Source: CAIOYC01 sp038327995 (GTDB lineage: Bacteria > Pseudomonadota > Alphaproteobacteria > Caulobacterales > Caulobacteraceae). Taken from it: a stretch of 39,619 nucleotides of DNA. The stretch lies in assembly GCA_038327995.1 (NCBI GenBank), contig JBBQLP010000025.1, forward strand, positions 1-39,619, in the 5' to 3' direction. The notes beneath the pieces were generated by a model. It was not told the origin of the DNA and did not search any database. It saw only the letters and a program-made list of their open reading frames with translations. Position numbers and translations under genes: made by a program. Positions 23,419 through 33,014 of the stretch are shown in pieces (the first letter of the stretch is position 1; the number at the start of each line of letters is the position of its first letter).

Positions 23419-26400
23419 TCAGTAGTCCTTCCTGAACCGCACCGACAGGCGCGCATCGCCCTGGGTTCCGACCATCGAGACGAACGAGAGATCACGCCTG
23501 ACGCGCCACTCGACCTGCGCCGACGGCCCCGTGCGCCCTCCTCCGGTCAGTTCAAGATAGACGTTGTCAGTCAGGTATTTACCGCCGGAAACCGTCGTCC
23601 CTGAGGCTTGCGTGCCGCCGAGCGCCAACCGGTCGAGGCCGGCGAACTGGCGTAGGTTGCCGATGATGTCGAAGCCGCCCCCTCCCGCCAGTGACGCCAA
23701 CGCCGAGGCCAGTTGTGCGCCCTGGGCGGGCGATAGCTGGGCTGCCGAAACCCCGAATAGCACTCGCGCCAGGACTTCGTCCTGAGGCAGGACGGGGGTG
23801 GAGCTAAGGGTGATTTCTGGCTTGGCGGCGGTGCCCTTAACGCGAACCACAGCGGTCAGGGTTGGGTCCTGCCGGGTCGCGGTGAGGTCGAGCCTGATCT
23901 GGTCCGCGCTGGAGCCGAGCCGTACAGTTCCACGCTCATCGAAGTCAAACCTCTGGCCCGCGAAATCGTAGGAGCCGCGCACGATCCGCGCCGTGCCGGT
24001 CAATTCCGGGGTCTCGATGGCGCCGCCTACGTGCGAGTCGAGCGAGAACTCCGCGTCGAGCCCCTTGCCGCGCAGGAAGATGCCCCGCGCCGCCTTGATA
24101 CTCACATCCAGCGTCACCTGCGGCCCGACACCCTTGGGCTGGGACTTCTCCACGCCCTCCTTGGGAACCTGATGGATTTCCACCACGTCCAATGGCACCA
24201 CGCCCGTCGGGGTCGGCGTATTGGCGGCGAAGTCGGCCCGGTCGATGGTCAGGGCGCCCGCCAGCCTAGCCTTGCCCTGGGCGTCGCGGGTGACGGTGAC
24301 GGCGCCGGAAGCCGTGGCCCGTCCTATGTCGTTATCGATAAGCTGAAACCTTTTGGCGTTGAGGGTGAAGGTCGAGCCTCCACCTCTCGCCAGACTGACC
24401 TTCCCCTGCCCGCTCAGAGTCCCTCCCCGTCCGTCCGCGCCAGCGAACTTGCTGACGGTGATTTCCTCCTGCCCGAAGGCGGCGCCGACCAACAGGTCCT
24501 GCAAGGCGAGCCCGGTGGTGACATCGCGGAACTTTCCCGAGACCAGGCTAGCCGCCCCCGTGGCGTTCGGATCAGCCAGACTGCCAGCGAAGGTCGCGTG
24601 CGCCGACAGCTTGCCGGTGAGCGTGCGCTCGCCGCTGGCGAATAGGTCCCACAGCGGTCTGATCTCCCCGTCGGCGGAGAAGGAGCCGTGGATCGGTTTG
24701 GTGCGGTCGATGGCGATTCGGAACGGTTCGGCGGATGCCACCGCTGGCAGATTGACATCCACGTCGGCCTTGAGCCCCTCGCTGTTGCTAGCTGTCGCAG
24801 CCAGATGCAGGCGCGTGTCGCTGAGGTCGCCCTTCACCTTGGCGGTGAGCGCCTCGTTTGCGGGCGCATCCCGGCTGCGCGCGCCATCGAGAGCGGCGTC
24901 CAGCGTCCCGTTCAAATGGGCGCCACGTCCATTCAGGTTTATCGAGCCCGATACCTTGCCTGTGAAGTCCTCCTGCAGGGCGGCAAGCCCGACATTGGCG
25001 AACTCCCCTTTGGCGTTGAGCGCATCGCCAACTTGCCGCGCGTCGATATTGGCCTTGCCGCCCGCCAGGGTCAGGTCGAGTTTGGCCGAGCGGCCCTGCG
25101 GTCCAAACCGGATCATGGCTGGCGTCATGGTCTTGTAGACCGCCTTGCGAATCTTGCCGGAACCGTTGAGCGTGAGTTCGGAGTCGATCTTGCCAGCCGC
25201 ATAGACGCCATCGCCCTTGAACGACCAAACGAGGGGATCGACACTGTCCGCGCTGGCCTGGAACGGCAGTCTGGCGAGCGGGCCGTTTGCAATCAGATGA
25301 AGAGTGCGGAGCGAGACGGGCAAGTCCGGGGCGGCGATCCCCTCTCCGTCGAACTTCAAGGCCGCGACCGCGCCACCCGGGCGATCAAGAAGCTTCGCTG
25401 TGCCCGTAAGCTTGCCGGCGCTCAGCAAGGCTCCTGCTCCGGCCGCGACGGTCAAATCTGCGCTGGACGGCGCGCCATTCCGCAACGCGACCGCGCCGGA
25501 GAGCTTCACACCGCCAGCGTCGGCCACCAGATCGGAAAGGTCGATACCGTCGCCCTCGAACCGGAATGCGGTCTTCAGGCTGGCTCGACCATATTGTGCC
25601 GTCGGTCCCTCCAGCGCCACCAGACCATCCACCCCCTTTGCCCCCTGAAGCAGCGATAGTGTCAAGTGTGCAGGGGTGATGACCAGCCGCCCGAAGTCAA
25701 CTGAAGCGAGATCGGCAGTCAGGTCGGCGCGCGGCGCTGAAAGGGTCCCGGAGATTTTACCATTGCCCTTGGCCTGCCCGGCGATTTCTACAGGTCCCGC
25801 CACAAACGGTCCCTTGGCGCTCCAGTCGATGTCGAAAGCGAGTGATTCCTTTTCACCCAACACCCCCTTGCCGCTAGCCTGAAGCGCGCCGCCTGCAAGG
25901 TCGGCCCGATCAATGACCAGCCTGCCGTCGCCGAATGAGCCTTTGGCCGTAAGATGGGGTTGGGAGCCAAGGTAGCGGTCGAGTTCAGCTAGACCTGTGG
26001 CGAAAGTCGAACCTCTGGCGTCAAACGATAGGGCCCAAGCTTTCGCGCCCTTGCCTTCGGAAGCGTCCCACGACGCTGCCACAGTTCCGTGCGCTCCGTC
26101 GTGGATCGGCGCGAGGTTGGAAACCTGTAGCGTTCCCTTGAACGACAGGGCGCCGAACAATCCCTGCCCGCCCTCCGCAGCGACCTTCAATCCCGACCCG
26201 ACGAGGTTCAGGCTACGGATGAGGAAACGGCCATCCTTGAGGATCGATACATCCAGCGTCGTATGTGGGCGCGGCCCGATGAGCGGCCCAAGCGGAGCCG
26301 GACCGCTCGCGCCCGCCCCTTGCAGATCGCCCTCGATGCGCCATTCACCTTTGGCGCGGGTCAATGTCGTAGCGCCCTGAAGCTGTGCGATGGTCACACC

Positions 26401-27597
26401 GTTCTGCTCCACTTTCTGGCCCGCGAAACTGCCTTTCATCGTGAACGTATCGAGATCGCCGGTCAGCATTCCTGTGACCTGCACCGGTCCAATTTTCGGT
26501 GCGCCAAGCCATTTGGAGAAATCGGCGACGGCGATCCGCACACCCAGCGCTTCGGCGCGGCGGCGGCGAGCATCGACCGAACCCTTCAGCGCGACCTGCC
26601 CGTCGCGGGCGATCAGCGTGGCGTTCAGATTATAGAGGTCGGGTCCGACCTGGCTGGCGAAGGCGTTGATCTGTGCGGTTGGTCCAAGCCGGTCGGCGAA
26701 ATAACGGGTGAGTTTCGACGCCGCGAGGGAAACCCGCCCATCGACTGTCGCGCCGCGCTTGTCCCAGCGGGCGACGAGTGACAATGGGGTCTCGGCCCCG
26801 GAGACGGTGGTGGCGGTAAGCTGGCCCGCCGCCATGGTTCCGTCTCCTTGCGCGTGGATCACGAGCCGCCGGTCCGATGGCAGGCCGAGCGCGCCCGCCA
26901 AGGCGCCGCCTCCCGCTTCCACCGCGTCCGCGCGGAGTAGCATCCGGTCCTTGTTCCCTATCTGGAACGCTAGATCGAGCCCGTCTCCTTTATGCAGGAG
27001 GCTCCTAGCCGCCAGCCCTCCCTTCGCAGCCCCACTGCGACGCAGGATAAGCTTGCCGCTGACGTCCCACAGGCCGCGCTGAATGCTGAAATCGGGCAGG
27101 GTTTCGAGCCGTAGGGCGAGGCTATCGACGATGATCGAGACCGGCAGTTTCGAGGGCGGTTGCGGTGGTTCTTTCTCCAGCAAAGGCTGGCGATAGACCC
27201 GCAGCGGTCCGGCGGCGATGCGGCCCGCATGGAAGCGTCGCGCTAACAATTCGCCGGGGTCCCAGGCCATGGCCAGATCGTCCGCTTCGAGCCAGACGCC
27301 CTTGGCGTCGATGATCTGAAGCCTTCTGACCCCGAATGCGTGGAACACATCCCCCCTGAGGCCGACGATATGCAGCCGCCCCGCCCGACCAACTCTCATC
27401 CCGTCGATGAGGCGCACGATCAGCGCCCGCCCCGGCTCTGTCTCCGCCCCGTAGCGAACCCCGACGCCTAGCAGGATCAGGAGGGCCAGCAGGGCAGCCA
27501 CGATCAGGTTTGAGACGCGCGCAAGGTCGCCCTGGGGTTGGGGCGGCGGAGCGGCCGGGCGCTTGGTGTCGTCAGGTGGGGAGGTGTCGTCGCTCAA
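23419..27597 (-). CDS. tamB: TamB-like translocation and assembly module protein (DUF490)
   Basis: This very long protein (1392 residues) is anchored by one N-terminal membrane segment (about 27-47, after a Pro-rich cytoplasmic tail). It continues as a periplasm-spanning, repeat-rich beta structure of the AsmA/TamB type, proposed to form a lipid-carrying groove between the membranes and to assist beta-barrel insertion. The C-terminal DUF490 domain is seen in PVLPQDEVLARVLFG and the LASALASLAGGGG stretch, ending in RFRKDY. Its start overlaps the tamA stop as ATGA. Length and composition are normal for the family. Confidence 0.95.
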   Translation of the reverse strand: MSDDTSPPDDTKRPAAPPPQPQGDLARVSNLIVAALLALLILLGVGVRYGAETEPGRALIVRLIDGMRVGRAGRLHIVGLRGDVFHAFGVRRLQIIDAKGVWLEADDLAMAWDPGELLARRFHAGRIAAGPLRVYRQPLLEKEPPQPPSKLPVSIIVDSLALRLETLPDFSIQRGLWDVSGKLILRRSGAAKGGLAARSLLHKGDGLDLAFQIGNKDRMLLRADAVEAGGGALAGALGLPSDRRLVIHAQGDGTMAAGQLTATTVSGAETPLSLVARWDKRGATVDGRVSLAASKLTRYFADRLGPTAQINAFASQVGPDLYNLNATLIARDGQVALKGSVDARRRRAEALGVRIAVADFSKWLGAPKIGPVQVTGMLTGDLDTFTMKGSFAGQKVEQNGVTIAQLQGATTLTRAKGEWRIEGDLQGAGASGPAPLGPLIGPRPHTTLDVSILKDGRFLIRSLNLVGSGLKVAAEGGQGLFGALSFKGTLQVSNLAPIHDGAHGTVAASWDASEGKGAKAWALSFDARGSTFATGLAELDRYLGSQPHLTAKGSFGDGRLVIDRADLAGGALQASGKGVLGEKESLAFDIDWSAKGPFVAGPVEIAGQAKGNGKISGTLSAPRADLTADLASVDFGRLVITPAHLTLSLLQGAKGVDGLVALEGPTAQYGRASLKTAFRFEGDGIDLSDLVADAGGVKLSGAVALRNGAPSSADLTVAAGAGALLSAGKLTGTAKLLDRPGGAVAALKFDGEGIAAPDLPVSLRTLHLIANGPLARLPFQASADSVDPLVWSFKGDGVYAAGKIDSELTLNGSGKIRKAVYKTMTPAMIRFGPQGRSAKLDLTLAGGKANIDARQVGDALNAKGEFANVGLAALQEDFTGKVSGSINLNGRGAHLNGTLDAALDGARSRDAPANEALTAKVKGDLSDTRLHLAATASNSEGLKADVDVNLPAVASAEPFRIAIDRTKPIHGSFSADGEIRPLWDLFASGERTLTGKLSAHATFAGSLADPNATGAASLVSGKFRDVTTGLALQDLLVGAAFGQEEITVSKFAGADGRGGTLSGQGKVSLARGGGSTFTLNAKRFQLIDNDIGRATASGAVTVTRDAQGKARLAGALTIDRADFAANTPTPTGVVPLDVVEIHQVPKEGVEKSQPKGVGPQVTLDVSIKAARGIFLRGKGLDAEFSLDSHVGGAIETPELTGTARIVRGSYDFAGQRFDFDERGTVRLGSSADQIRLDLTATRQDPTLTAVVRVKGTAAKPEITLSSTPVLPQDEVLARVLFGVSAAQLSPAQGAQLASALASLAGGGGFDIIGNLRQFAGLDRLALGGTQASGTTVSGGKYLTDNVYLELTGGGRTGPSAQVEWRVRRDLSFVSMVGTQGDARLSVRFRKDY

Positions 27598-29426
27598 AAG
27601 CTCTGGCCGATGGAAATGTAAATCTGGAAGGGTTGCTGACTCGCCCCGTTCGGTTTCTGCAGCGGAAAGGCCAGATCGGCCCGGATCGGTGCGAAGCCAA
27701 GGCTATAGCGGAAGCCGAGCCCGATGGCGGCGTCCGTGTGCCGGAAATCCGGCTGGATCTGTCCGCCCACCGAACCGGTGTCGAAGAACAACACTCCGCC
27801 TAGGGTATTGGTGAACCGGCGACGCAACTCCACAGACAATTCCACGAGAGAAAGTCCGCCGACAGGCGTGTTGTCGGCATAGTGGGCGCCGACGCTCTGA
27901 TAAGCATAGCCGCGCACCGATCCACCGCCCCCTGCGAAGAAGCGATCGGCCGCAGGCACGGCGGGGATTTTGCCGCCGATGATGGTGCCGATGCGAAAGC
28001 GGCCTGCCACTACAGTATTGGCGAGCGTATCGAGGGGGAGGTATGCCGTCGCCTGCGCCTGCGCCTTCAGATAGGCCAACGTCTCATCACCCGAGATGAA
28101 GGTGGGTTCCGCCCGCGCGTCGAGCCGATAGCCCGTGCGTGGATCAAGCGGATTGTCCGACCGGTCGAGCGCGAACGCGCCCAGCAAGCGGAAGGTTACA
28201 ATATCGAGGAGACCGGTTTCCTTGTCGTCCACCTCGCTGGCGGTGATCGACGCGCCGCGGGTGAAAAAAGAGGTCTTGCCGTAGCGTTGCGTCAGGTCCG
28301 CAGAAAAGCGCGCGCCAGTTTCTTTGTAGGCGTTGGTGAGGGTCTGGAAGACGTTGGGATCGAGAAGAAGGGTCTGGCCAGGCTTGCCCCAATGGGGCAG
28401 CGAAAGCTGCACCCCCAGACGGCTGTCGATGGAGGCGTAGCGCGCCTCATAGGTAACGGTGTCGCCCCGACCGAAAGGATTGAAGCTCGACAGCCTCACG
28501 TCAATGTCGCCGCCTTCGGAGGTGGAATAACCGGCGCCGAACTCGAACGAATGCCGCGAACGATCAGATAGCCCCACGACCACTGGCCGAAGTCCATCGG
28601 CATTCGTCGTGGGCGCCAATGCCACGGTGACGGAATCATAGACCTGGGTTTCCAGTAGCCGCCGTTCCAACTCCGCCAGTGCATTCGGCGTGTAGACGTC
28701 AGTGGTCTTCCACGGGACGAGTTTTTGCAGCCAGCGACGGTTTGTCCTGCCCTTGGTTTCGAGCTTCAACCCATCAAGCTTCACCAGAGGACCGGAGGCG
28801 ATATTGAAGGTGGGGTGGACGGTCTGGTCAGCGTGATCGACTACGACTTCGCGCGCCTGAGCCTTAGCGTCGGCATAGCCTTTTTCCTGGGTGATCGCCA
28901 CCACCCGCCCTTCGGCGGCGACCACCTCCGCCGCCCGCGCTGGGGCGCCCGCCTTGAGCTCCAGCACCTTCATCACAGCGTCCTGAACCTCCTGGGGCGG
29001 AGGGGCGTCGATCCAGTGAATGGCCGTTGGCGCGAAACGGGAGCGCGGTCCCACGTCGATCTTGATCAGCGCTTGCGGCCTGTCGCCTTCGCCGATGTCG
29101 GGCGTCACGTCATAATCGTAGTAACCCTCCGACCGAAGCAGGGCGATGGCGCTCTCGGCGGCCTGGCGCGCGCGGCGACGGGCATCGACCCGGTTGGCGG
29201 GCTGGCTCTTCTCGTCGCCGACAGCCGTTTCGATCTCGACACGCAACGCCCGGTCATCGACGCCTTGGACGATGGCGCGACGCGTGGCGGCTGTCGCCTC
29301 GGCGCTCCACAGCAGTGCGGCTGCAGCCGCCAAGGCCAGGCCCGGTCGTCGCAAAACAAGTCCCTGTTCAATGCTTCGGTACGCGGCGAAGCGCTTCTTG
29401 CTCGCACGCCCCGCCCGTGTAACCAC
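27594..29426 (-). CDS. tamA: TamA-like outer-membrane BamA-superfamily protein
   Basis: TamA is an Omp85-family barrel that works with TamB in outer-membrane assembly. The 610-residue protein has a hydrophobic signal region (LALAAAAALLWSAEATAA), about three POTRA domains in the first half, and a 16-strand barrel whose loop-6 motif VRGY is in GGGGSVRGYAYQS, ending in an aromatic residue (IYISIGQSF). The first usable start is GTG 29426, which leaves about 25 basic residues before the signal core; an internal TTG may be the true start. It is coupled to tamB by ATGA and divergent from the RidA-like gene. Confidence 0.92.
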   Translation of the reverse strand: MVTRAGRASKKRFAAYRSIEQGLVLRRPGLALAAAAALLWSAEATAATRRAIVQGVDDRALRVEIETAVGDEKSQPANRVDARRRARQAAESAIALLRSEGYYDYDVTPDIGEGDRPQALIKIDVGPRSRFAPTAIHWIDAPPPQEVQDAVMKVLELKAGAPARAAEVVAAEGRVVAITQEKGYADAKAQAREVVVDHADQTVHPTFNIASGPLVKLDGLKLETKGRTNRRWLQKLVPWKTTDVYTPNALAELERRLLETQVYDSVTVALAPTTNADGLRPVVVGLSDRSRHSFEFGAGYSTSEGGDIDVRLSSFNPFGRGDTVTYEARYASIDSRLGVQLSLPHWGKPGQTLLLDPNVFQTLTNAYKETGARFSADLTQRYGKTSFFTRGASITASEVDDKETGLLDIVTFRLLGAFALDRSDNPLDPRTGYRLDARAEPTFISGDETLAYLKAQAQATAYLPLDTLANTVVAGRFRIGTIIGGKIPAVPAADRFFAGGGGSVRGYAYQSVGAHYADNTPVGGLSLVELSVELRRRFTNTLGGVLFFDTGSVGGQIQPDFRHTDAAIGLGFRYSLGFAPIRADLAFPLQKPNGASQQPFQIYISIGQSF

Positions 29427-29552
29427 GAGGGTCTATCATGTCACCCTGGCCCTTGGGTTAAGGCGCTTTTCGGGCGGTGATGTGCGGCTAATCCCCCTGC
29501 CCTTGAGGCGTGACCGGCAGCGGCCTATGACCGGCAAAACAAGGGAGCCTTC

Positions 29553-30014
29553 ATGTCCGAGATCGAAAACCGCCTTCAGTCGCTGGGCGTCGTTCTGCCG
29601 ACCCCTGTCGCACCTGTGGCCAATTACGTTCCCTTCGTCCGCATCGGCGATCTGGTGCACATCTCCGGGCAGGTCTCGGTCGATGCTACCGGCGGGATCA
29701 AGGGCGTGGTCGGCGAGGACGTGGACGCGGATCGGGCGCGGGCGGCGGCGCGGCTTTGCGGGATCAACTTGCTGGCGCAGATGAAGGCGGCGGCGGACGG
29801 CGATCTTGGCCGTGTGAAGCGCGTGGTGAAGCTTGGCGGTTTTGTGCAGGCGGGACCCGACTTCTTCGCCATTCCCCAGGTGGTGAACGGCTGTTCGGAC
29901 CTGATGGTCGAGGCGTTCGGCGACATCGGTCGCCATGCGCGCTCAGCGGTGGGGGTCTATCGTCTGCCGATGAACTTCGCCGTGGAAGTTGATGCGGTGG
30001 TGCAGATCGCGTGA
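29553..30014 (+). CDS. RidA/YjgF-family protein (long subfamily)
   Basis: A 153-residue RidA-superfamily protein, likely trimeric. RidA proper hydrolyses reactive enamine/imine intermediates from PLP enzymes. Seen here are YVPFVRIGDLVHISGQVS, the conserved arginine in RHARSAVGVYRLP and the closing AVEVDAVVQI. It is longer than RidA itself (about 128 residues) and matches the group of about 150-residue relatives with unknown substrates. ATG 29553 has AGGGAG upstream. Its stop overlaps the next gene as GTGA. Confidence 0.9.
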   Translation: MSEIENRLQSLGVVLPTPVAPVANYVPFVRIGDLVHISGQVSVDATGGIKGVVGEDVDADRARAAARLCGINLLAQMKAAADGDLGRVKRVVKLGGFVQAGPDFFAIPQVVNGCSDLMVEAFGDIGRHARSAVGVYRLPMNFAVEVDAVVQIA

Positions 30015-30781
30015 CGCCTGAACCCGTTTCCGAGTACGCATCAGAAGCTTGGGCGCGTCTCCTCGTCCCACCCGTGGCGCACCGGGGGCTTTGGGCGCCA
30101 GGAGGCGCGCCAGAAAACTCTCTGGCTGCGTTCGAGGCGGCCTGCGACGCCGGATACGGGATCGAGCTTGACGTCCGGCTCTCCTCGGACGGTGACGTCA
30201 TGGTCTTCCACGACGCTGGACTGGAGCGGATGTGTGGTACGCAGGGCAGACTGGCTGATCGCACCTTCGATGAGCTTGCGGCGCTAAGGCTCAAAGGGTC
30301 ACGGGATTCCATTCCCAACCTCGCGCAGGTGCTCGACCTCGTGGACGGCAGGGCTCTGGTACACATAGAACTCAAGACCCACCCCGGTGAAGAGGGCCCG
30401 CTGGACGAGGCTGTTGCGCGCATCGTGGATGACTACGAGGGGCCGGTGGCGATCATCGGTTTCAACCCCTGGTCCCACGCTTGGTGGGCGGAGCACCGTC
30501 CCCACGTACTGCGCGGTCTCGATAGTTATGGCTATGCAGACGAGGCGGCGATGAGATTGCCGGAAGAGATGCGACGCGCCTTTCAGAATCTGGAACACAT
30601 TCGGATCGCCAAGCCGCACTTCCTGGCCCTCGGTATCGATATGCTGGAAAGTGAGACCGCGACACGGGTGAGAGCGGCAGGGTTCGTCATCGTCGCCTGG
30701 ACTCTGCGAGCGCAGGCGGACTGGGATCTTCTGTCTCCTCACGCCGACAATCTGATCTTCGAGGGGTTCATGCCCGCCTGA
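30011..30781 (+). CDS. Glycerophosphodiester phosphodiesterase family protein
   Basis: A 256-residue GDPD TIM-barrel enzyme that would release glycerol-3-phosphate and an alcohol from deacylated phospholipids. Catalytic and metal residues are all visible: His24-Arg25 (VAHRGLW), Glu35-Asn36 (APENSLAAF), Glu52 and Asp54 (IELDVRLS) and His67 (VFHD). No signal peptide is seen, so it is cytoplasmic, like UgpQ. The GTG start at 30011 overlaps ridA's stop and its own stop overlaps the next start by one base (TGATG). The unit may therefore couple phospholipid turnover with the downstream acyltransferase-like protein. Confidence 0.93.
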   Translation: MTPEPVSEYASEAWARLLVPPVAHRGLWAPGGAPENSLAAFEAACDAGYGIELDVRLSSDGDVMVFHDAGLERMCGTQGRLADRTFDELAALRLKGSRDSIPNLAQVLDLVDGRALVHIELKTHPGEEGPLDEAVARIVDDYEGPVAIIGFNPWSHAWWAEHRPHVLRGLDSYGYADEAAMRLPEEMRRAFQNLEHIRIAKPHFLALGIDMLESETATRVRAAGFVIVAWTLRAQADWDLLSPHADNLIFEGFMPA

Positions 30782-31947
30782 TGCCGGTCTCGCTGAAACC
30801 CGCGGTGAGGGTACACAATGCGATCACCGATATCGGCAAGGACGCTTGGGAGGCGTGCAACAACGCGTCAGGATACGCGCGCAACCCTTTCACTTCATAC
30901 GATTTCCTAGCCGCGCTTGAAGACTCCGGCTGCGTCTCTACCGGTGCGGGCTGGGCGCCGCAACACCTGAGCGTCGATGATGAAAATGGGCGTATCGCCG
31001 CCGTCATGCCGCTCTATCTGAAGTCTCACAGCCAGGGCGAATACGTGTTCGACCACGCTTGGGCCGACGCCTATGAGCGGGCGGGCGGACGTTATTATCC
31101 CAAGCTTCAGGGCGCGGCGCCCTTCTCTCCTGTCACCGGACCGCGTTTGATCGTGCGTGGGGGTGCCCCGCGCGAGGCGGCGGAGCGCACGCTGGTCGCG
31201 GGCGCGCTAACCCTGTGCGAGCGGGTCGGAGCCTCTTCGCTTCACGTCACCTTCCCGCTGGAAGAGCAGTGGCGACGGATGGGTGAGCAGGGCCTCTTGC
31301 TTCGCGAAGACCAGCAATTCCACTGGACCAATGCGGGCTATTCCACCTTCGAGGACTTCCTGGCCGCGCTCTCCTCCGGGCGGCGCAAGACCATCCGGCG
31401 GGAGCGGCGCGAAGCACAGGCGGCGGTGGACATTGTGGCTCTATCAGGCGACGATCTCGCCGAAGAGCATTGGGACGCCTTCTTCGCCTTCTACATGGAT
31501 ACGGGCGGACGCAAGTGGGGGCGACCCTATCTGAACCGGCGGTTCTTCTCGCTGCTGAGCGAGCGGATGGCAGATCGCGTCCTTCTTATCATGGCGAAGA
31601 AGGATGACCGGTGGATCGCCGGAGCGCTGAACCTGATCGGCGATGACGCGCTCTACGGTCGCAATTGGGGCGCGCTTGAGGACATCCCGTTCCTGCACTT
31701 CGAGCTTTGCTACTATCAGGCCATTGAACAAGCGATTGCGCGCGGCCTGACGCGAGTAGAGGCGGGCGCGCAGGGATCGCACAAGATCGCGCGGGGATAC
31801 CTGCCCTCCCCGGTCTATTCCGCCCACTGGATCGCCGACCCGGCGCTGCGTGAGCCTATCCGCCGCTATCTGGCGCAGGAGCGGCCAGCGGTGGAGAACG
31901 AGATGGCCTATCTGGCGGCTGAGTTTTCGCCGTTTCGGGAAGGTTAG
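30781..31947 (+). CDS. GNAT-fold N-acyltransferase (COG3146/DUF482 family)
   Basis: A 388-residue protein of the family annotated as GNAT or peptidoglycan-biosynthesis-like acyltransferases, with FemAB-like tandem GNAT domains. Typical segments are PFTSYDFLAALEDSGCV, AVMPLYLKSHSQGEYVFD, YYPKLQGAAPFSPVTGPRLI, SSGRRKTIRRER and LGWNY-like GRNWGALEDIPFLHFELCYYQ, ending in SAHWIAD. The biochemical substrate of this family is not established. It is the third gene of the ridA-gdpD unit, and its 3' end overlaps the convergent DUF4287 gene by 4 bp. Confidence 0.85.
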   Translation: MPVSLKPAVRVHNAITDIGKDAWEACNNASGYARNPFTSYDFLAALEDSGCVSTGAGWAPQHLSVDDENGRIAAVMPLYLKSHSQGEYVFDHAWADAYERAGGRYYPKLQGAAPFSPVTGPRLIVRGGAPREAAERTLVAGALTLCERVGASSLHVTFPLEEQWRRMGEQGLLLREDQQFHWTNAGYSTFEDFLAALSSGRRKTIRRERREAQAAVDIVALSGDDLAEEHWDAFFAFYMDTGGRKWGRPYLNRRFFSLLSERMADRVLLIMAKKDDRWIAGALNLIGDDALYGRNWGALEDIPFLHFELCYYQAIEQAIARGLTRVEAGAQGSHKIARGYLPSPVYSAHWIADPALREPIRRYLAQERPAVENEMAYLAAEFSPFREG

Positions 31948-32522
31948 CTCCGCTCCCACGCCACCTTGAGCAACGCCGTCAACGCGCCATCTACCTCGCT
32001 CGGCGCTGTCAGCAACACCGACGCCTTCAGCCGCTCGGACCAGCCGTCGCTGGCCTTGTAAGGGACAAAGCGTGGATCGGCACCTGGCGACACGGCGAGC
32101 CCCAGCCGTGCGCCGCCCTTTACTGGCTTGATCGCCGCGAACTGAAACTCGCGCGACCAGGCGGAATAGCCCTTGCGCTGGCCGACGATCACGCTCGGCA
32201 AGGTCAACACCGCCGCCTCCACCGCCTCAAAGAGAGCCCGTTGGGCGGGATCAGCCCACAGCGTCTGGCGCAAGGGAACTGCATCAGCGAAATGCCCCGC
32301 CGAGGGACCGTCCAGCTCGGCGAGCACGAACATGGCGCTATTCTGCAAAAGCCCGTGCATCTCTTTGAACCATTTCTGGCGCTTCTTCGGCGCGATCTCA
32401 GGGCAGATTTTGGCGATCTCTACCCATTCGGCGAGCGACTTGCCGGTGTTCTTTTCGAGGTTGGCGCGGACGGAGGTCATCCACTTCTGCTGGCGTTCGG
32501 TAAGGGTTTCTGTTTCCGCCAT
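31944..32522 (-). CDS. DUF4287/DUF5655-type protein
   Basis: A 192-residue protein with an N-terminal helical part (SVRANLEKNTGKSLAEWVEIAK...KKRQKWFKEMHG) like DUF4287, and a C-terminal part (FEAVEAAVLTLPSVIVGQRKGYSAWSREFQFAAIKP) like DUF5655. The C-terminal fold is related to small alpha/beta transport-associated domains of unknown function. ATG 32522, 17 residues into the longest frame, is preferred for its GGAGAAGG ribosome binding site. It is convergent with the GNAT gene (4 bp overlap) and divergent from the HIT gene (54 bp). Function is unknown. Confidence 0.75.
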   Translation of the reverse strand: MAETETLTERQQKWMTSVRANLEKNTGKSLAEWVEIAKICPEIAPKKRQKWFKEMHGLLQNSAMFVLAELDGPSAGHFADAVPLRQTLWADPAQRALFEAVEAAVLTLPSVIVGQRKGYSAWSREFQFAAIKPVKGGARLGLAVSPGADPRFVPYKASDGWSERLKASVLLTAPSEVDGALTALLKVAWERS

Positions 32523-32576
32523 GGCCTTCTCCTGCACGGGTTTGTTAAAGGTTAGACGACACGGAGCCAACCCGCC

Positions 32577-33014
32577 ATGAGCCTAGACGGCGCCTACGAC
32601 GACCAGAATATCTTCGCCAAGATCCTACGCAGCGAAATCCCTGCCGAGCGCGTGTTCGAGGACGGCGATGTGCTCGCCTTCATGGACGTGTTTCCCCAGT
32701 CACGCGGGCATACGCTGGTGATCTCGAAAACATCCAAAGCGCGCAACCTGCTGGAGATCGAACGCGAATCGCTCTGCTCGCTCATGCGAGGCGCGCAACG
32801 GGTGACGAAGGCTGTGCGCGCGGCCTTGGAACCGGCCGGGATCATCATCACCCAGTTCAACGGCGCCCCAGCAGGTCAGACCGTCTTCCACCTGCACGTC
32901 CACATCATCCCCCGCTACGAGGGCGAAACGCTGAAGCCCCACGCGGCGGGCAAGATGGCGAACGCGAGCGAGTTGGCCGCGTTGGCGAAGGCAATCAGCG
33001 CGAAAATCAGCTAG
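32577..33014 (+). CDS. HIT family nucleotide-binding protein (HinT-like)
   Basis: A 145-residue histidine-triad hydrolase or transferase acting on nucleoside phosphoramidates or dinucleotides. It starts with NIFAKILRSEIPAERVFED and bears the catalytic triad His105-x-His107-x-His109 (HLHVHIIPR), preceded by NGAPAGQTVFH. ATG 32577 is 54 bp from the divergent DUF4287 gene. The stop overlaps that of the YdeI-like gene by 4 bp. The exact substrate is not predictable. Confidence 0.92.
   Translation: MSLDGAYDDQNIFAKILRSEIPAERVFEDGDVLAFMDVFPQSRGHTLVISKTSKARNLLEIERESLCSLMRGAQRVTKAVRAALEPAGIIITQFNGAPAGQTVFHLHVHIIPRYEGETLKPHAAGKMANASELAALAKAISAKIS

Noticed and set aside
24688..25659. A 323-codon open frame on the + strand opposite tamB
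   Set aside because: Antisense to the continuous TamB frame; no recognisable domain and an Arg/Gly-rich composition of a shadow frame.
29499..29532. Two copies of TGACCGGCA upstream of the RidA-like gene
   Set aside because: The direct repeat is short, in GC-rich intergenic DNA, and no third copy or dyad was seen; not enough for an operator call.
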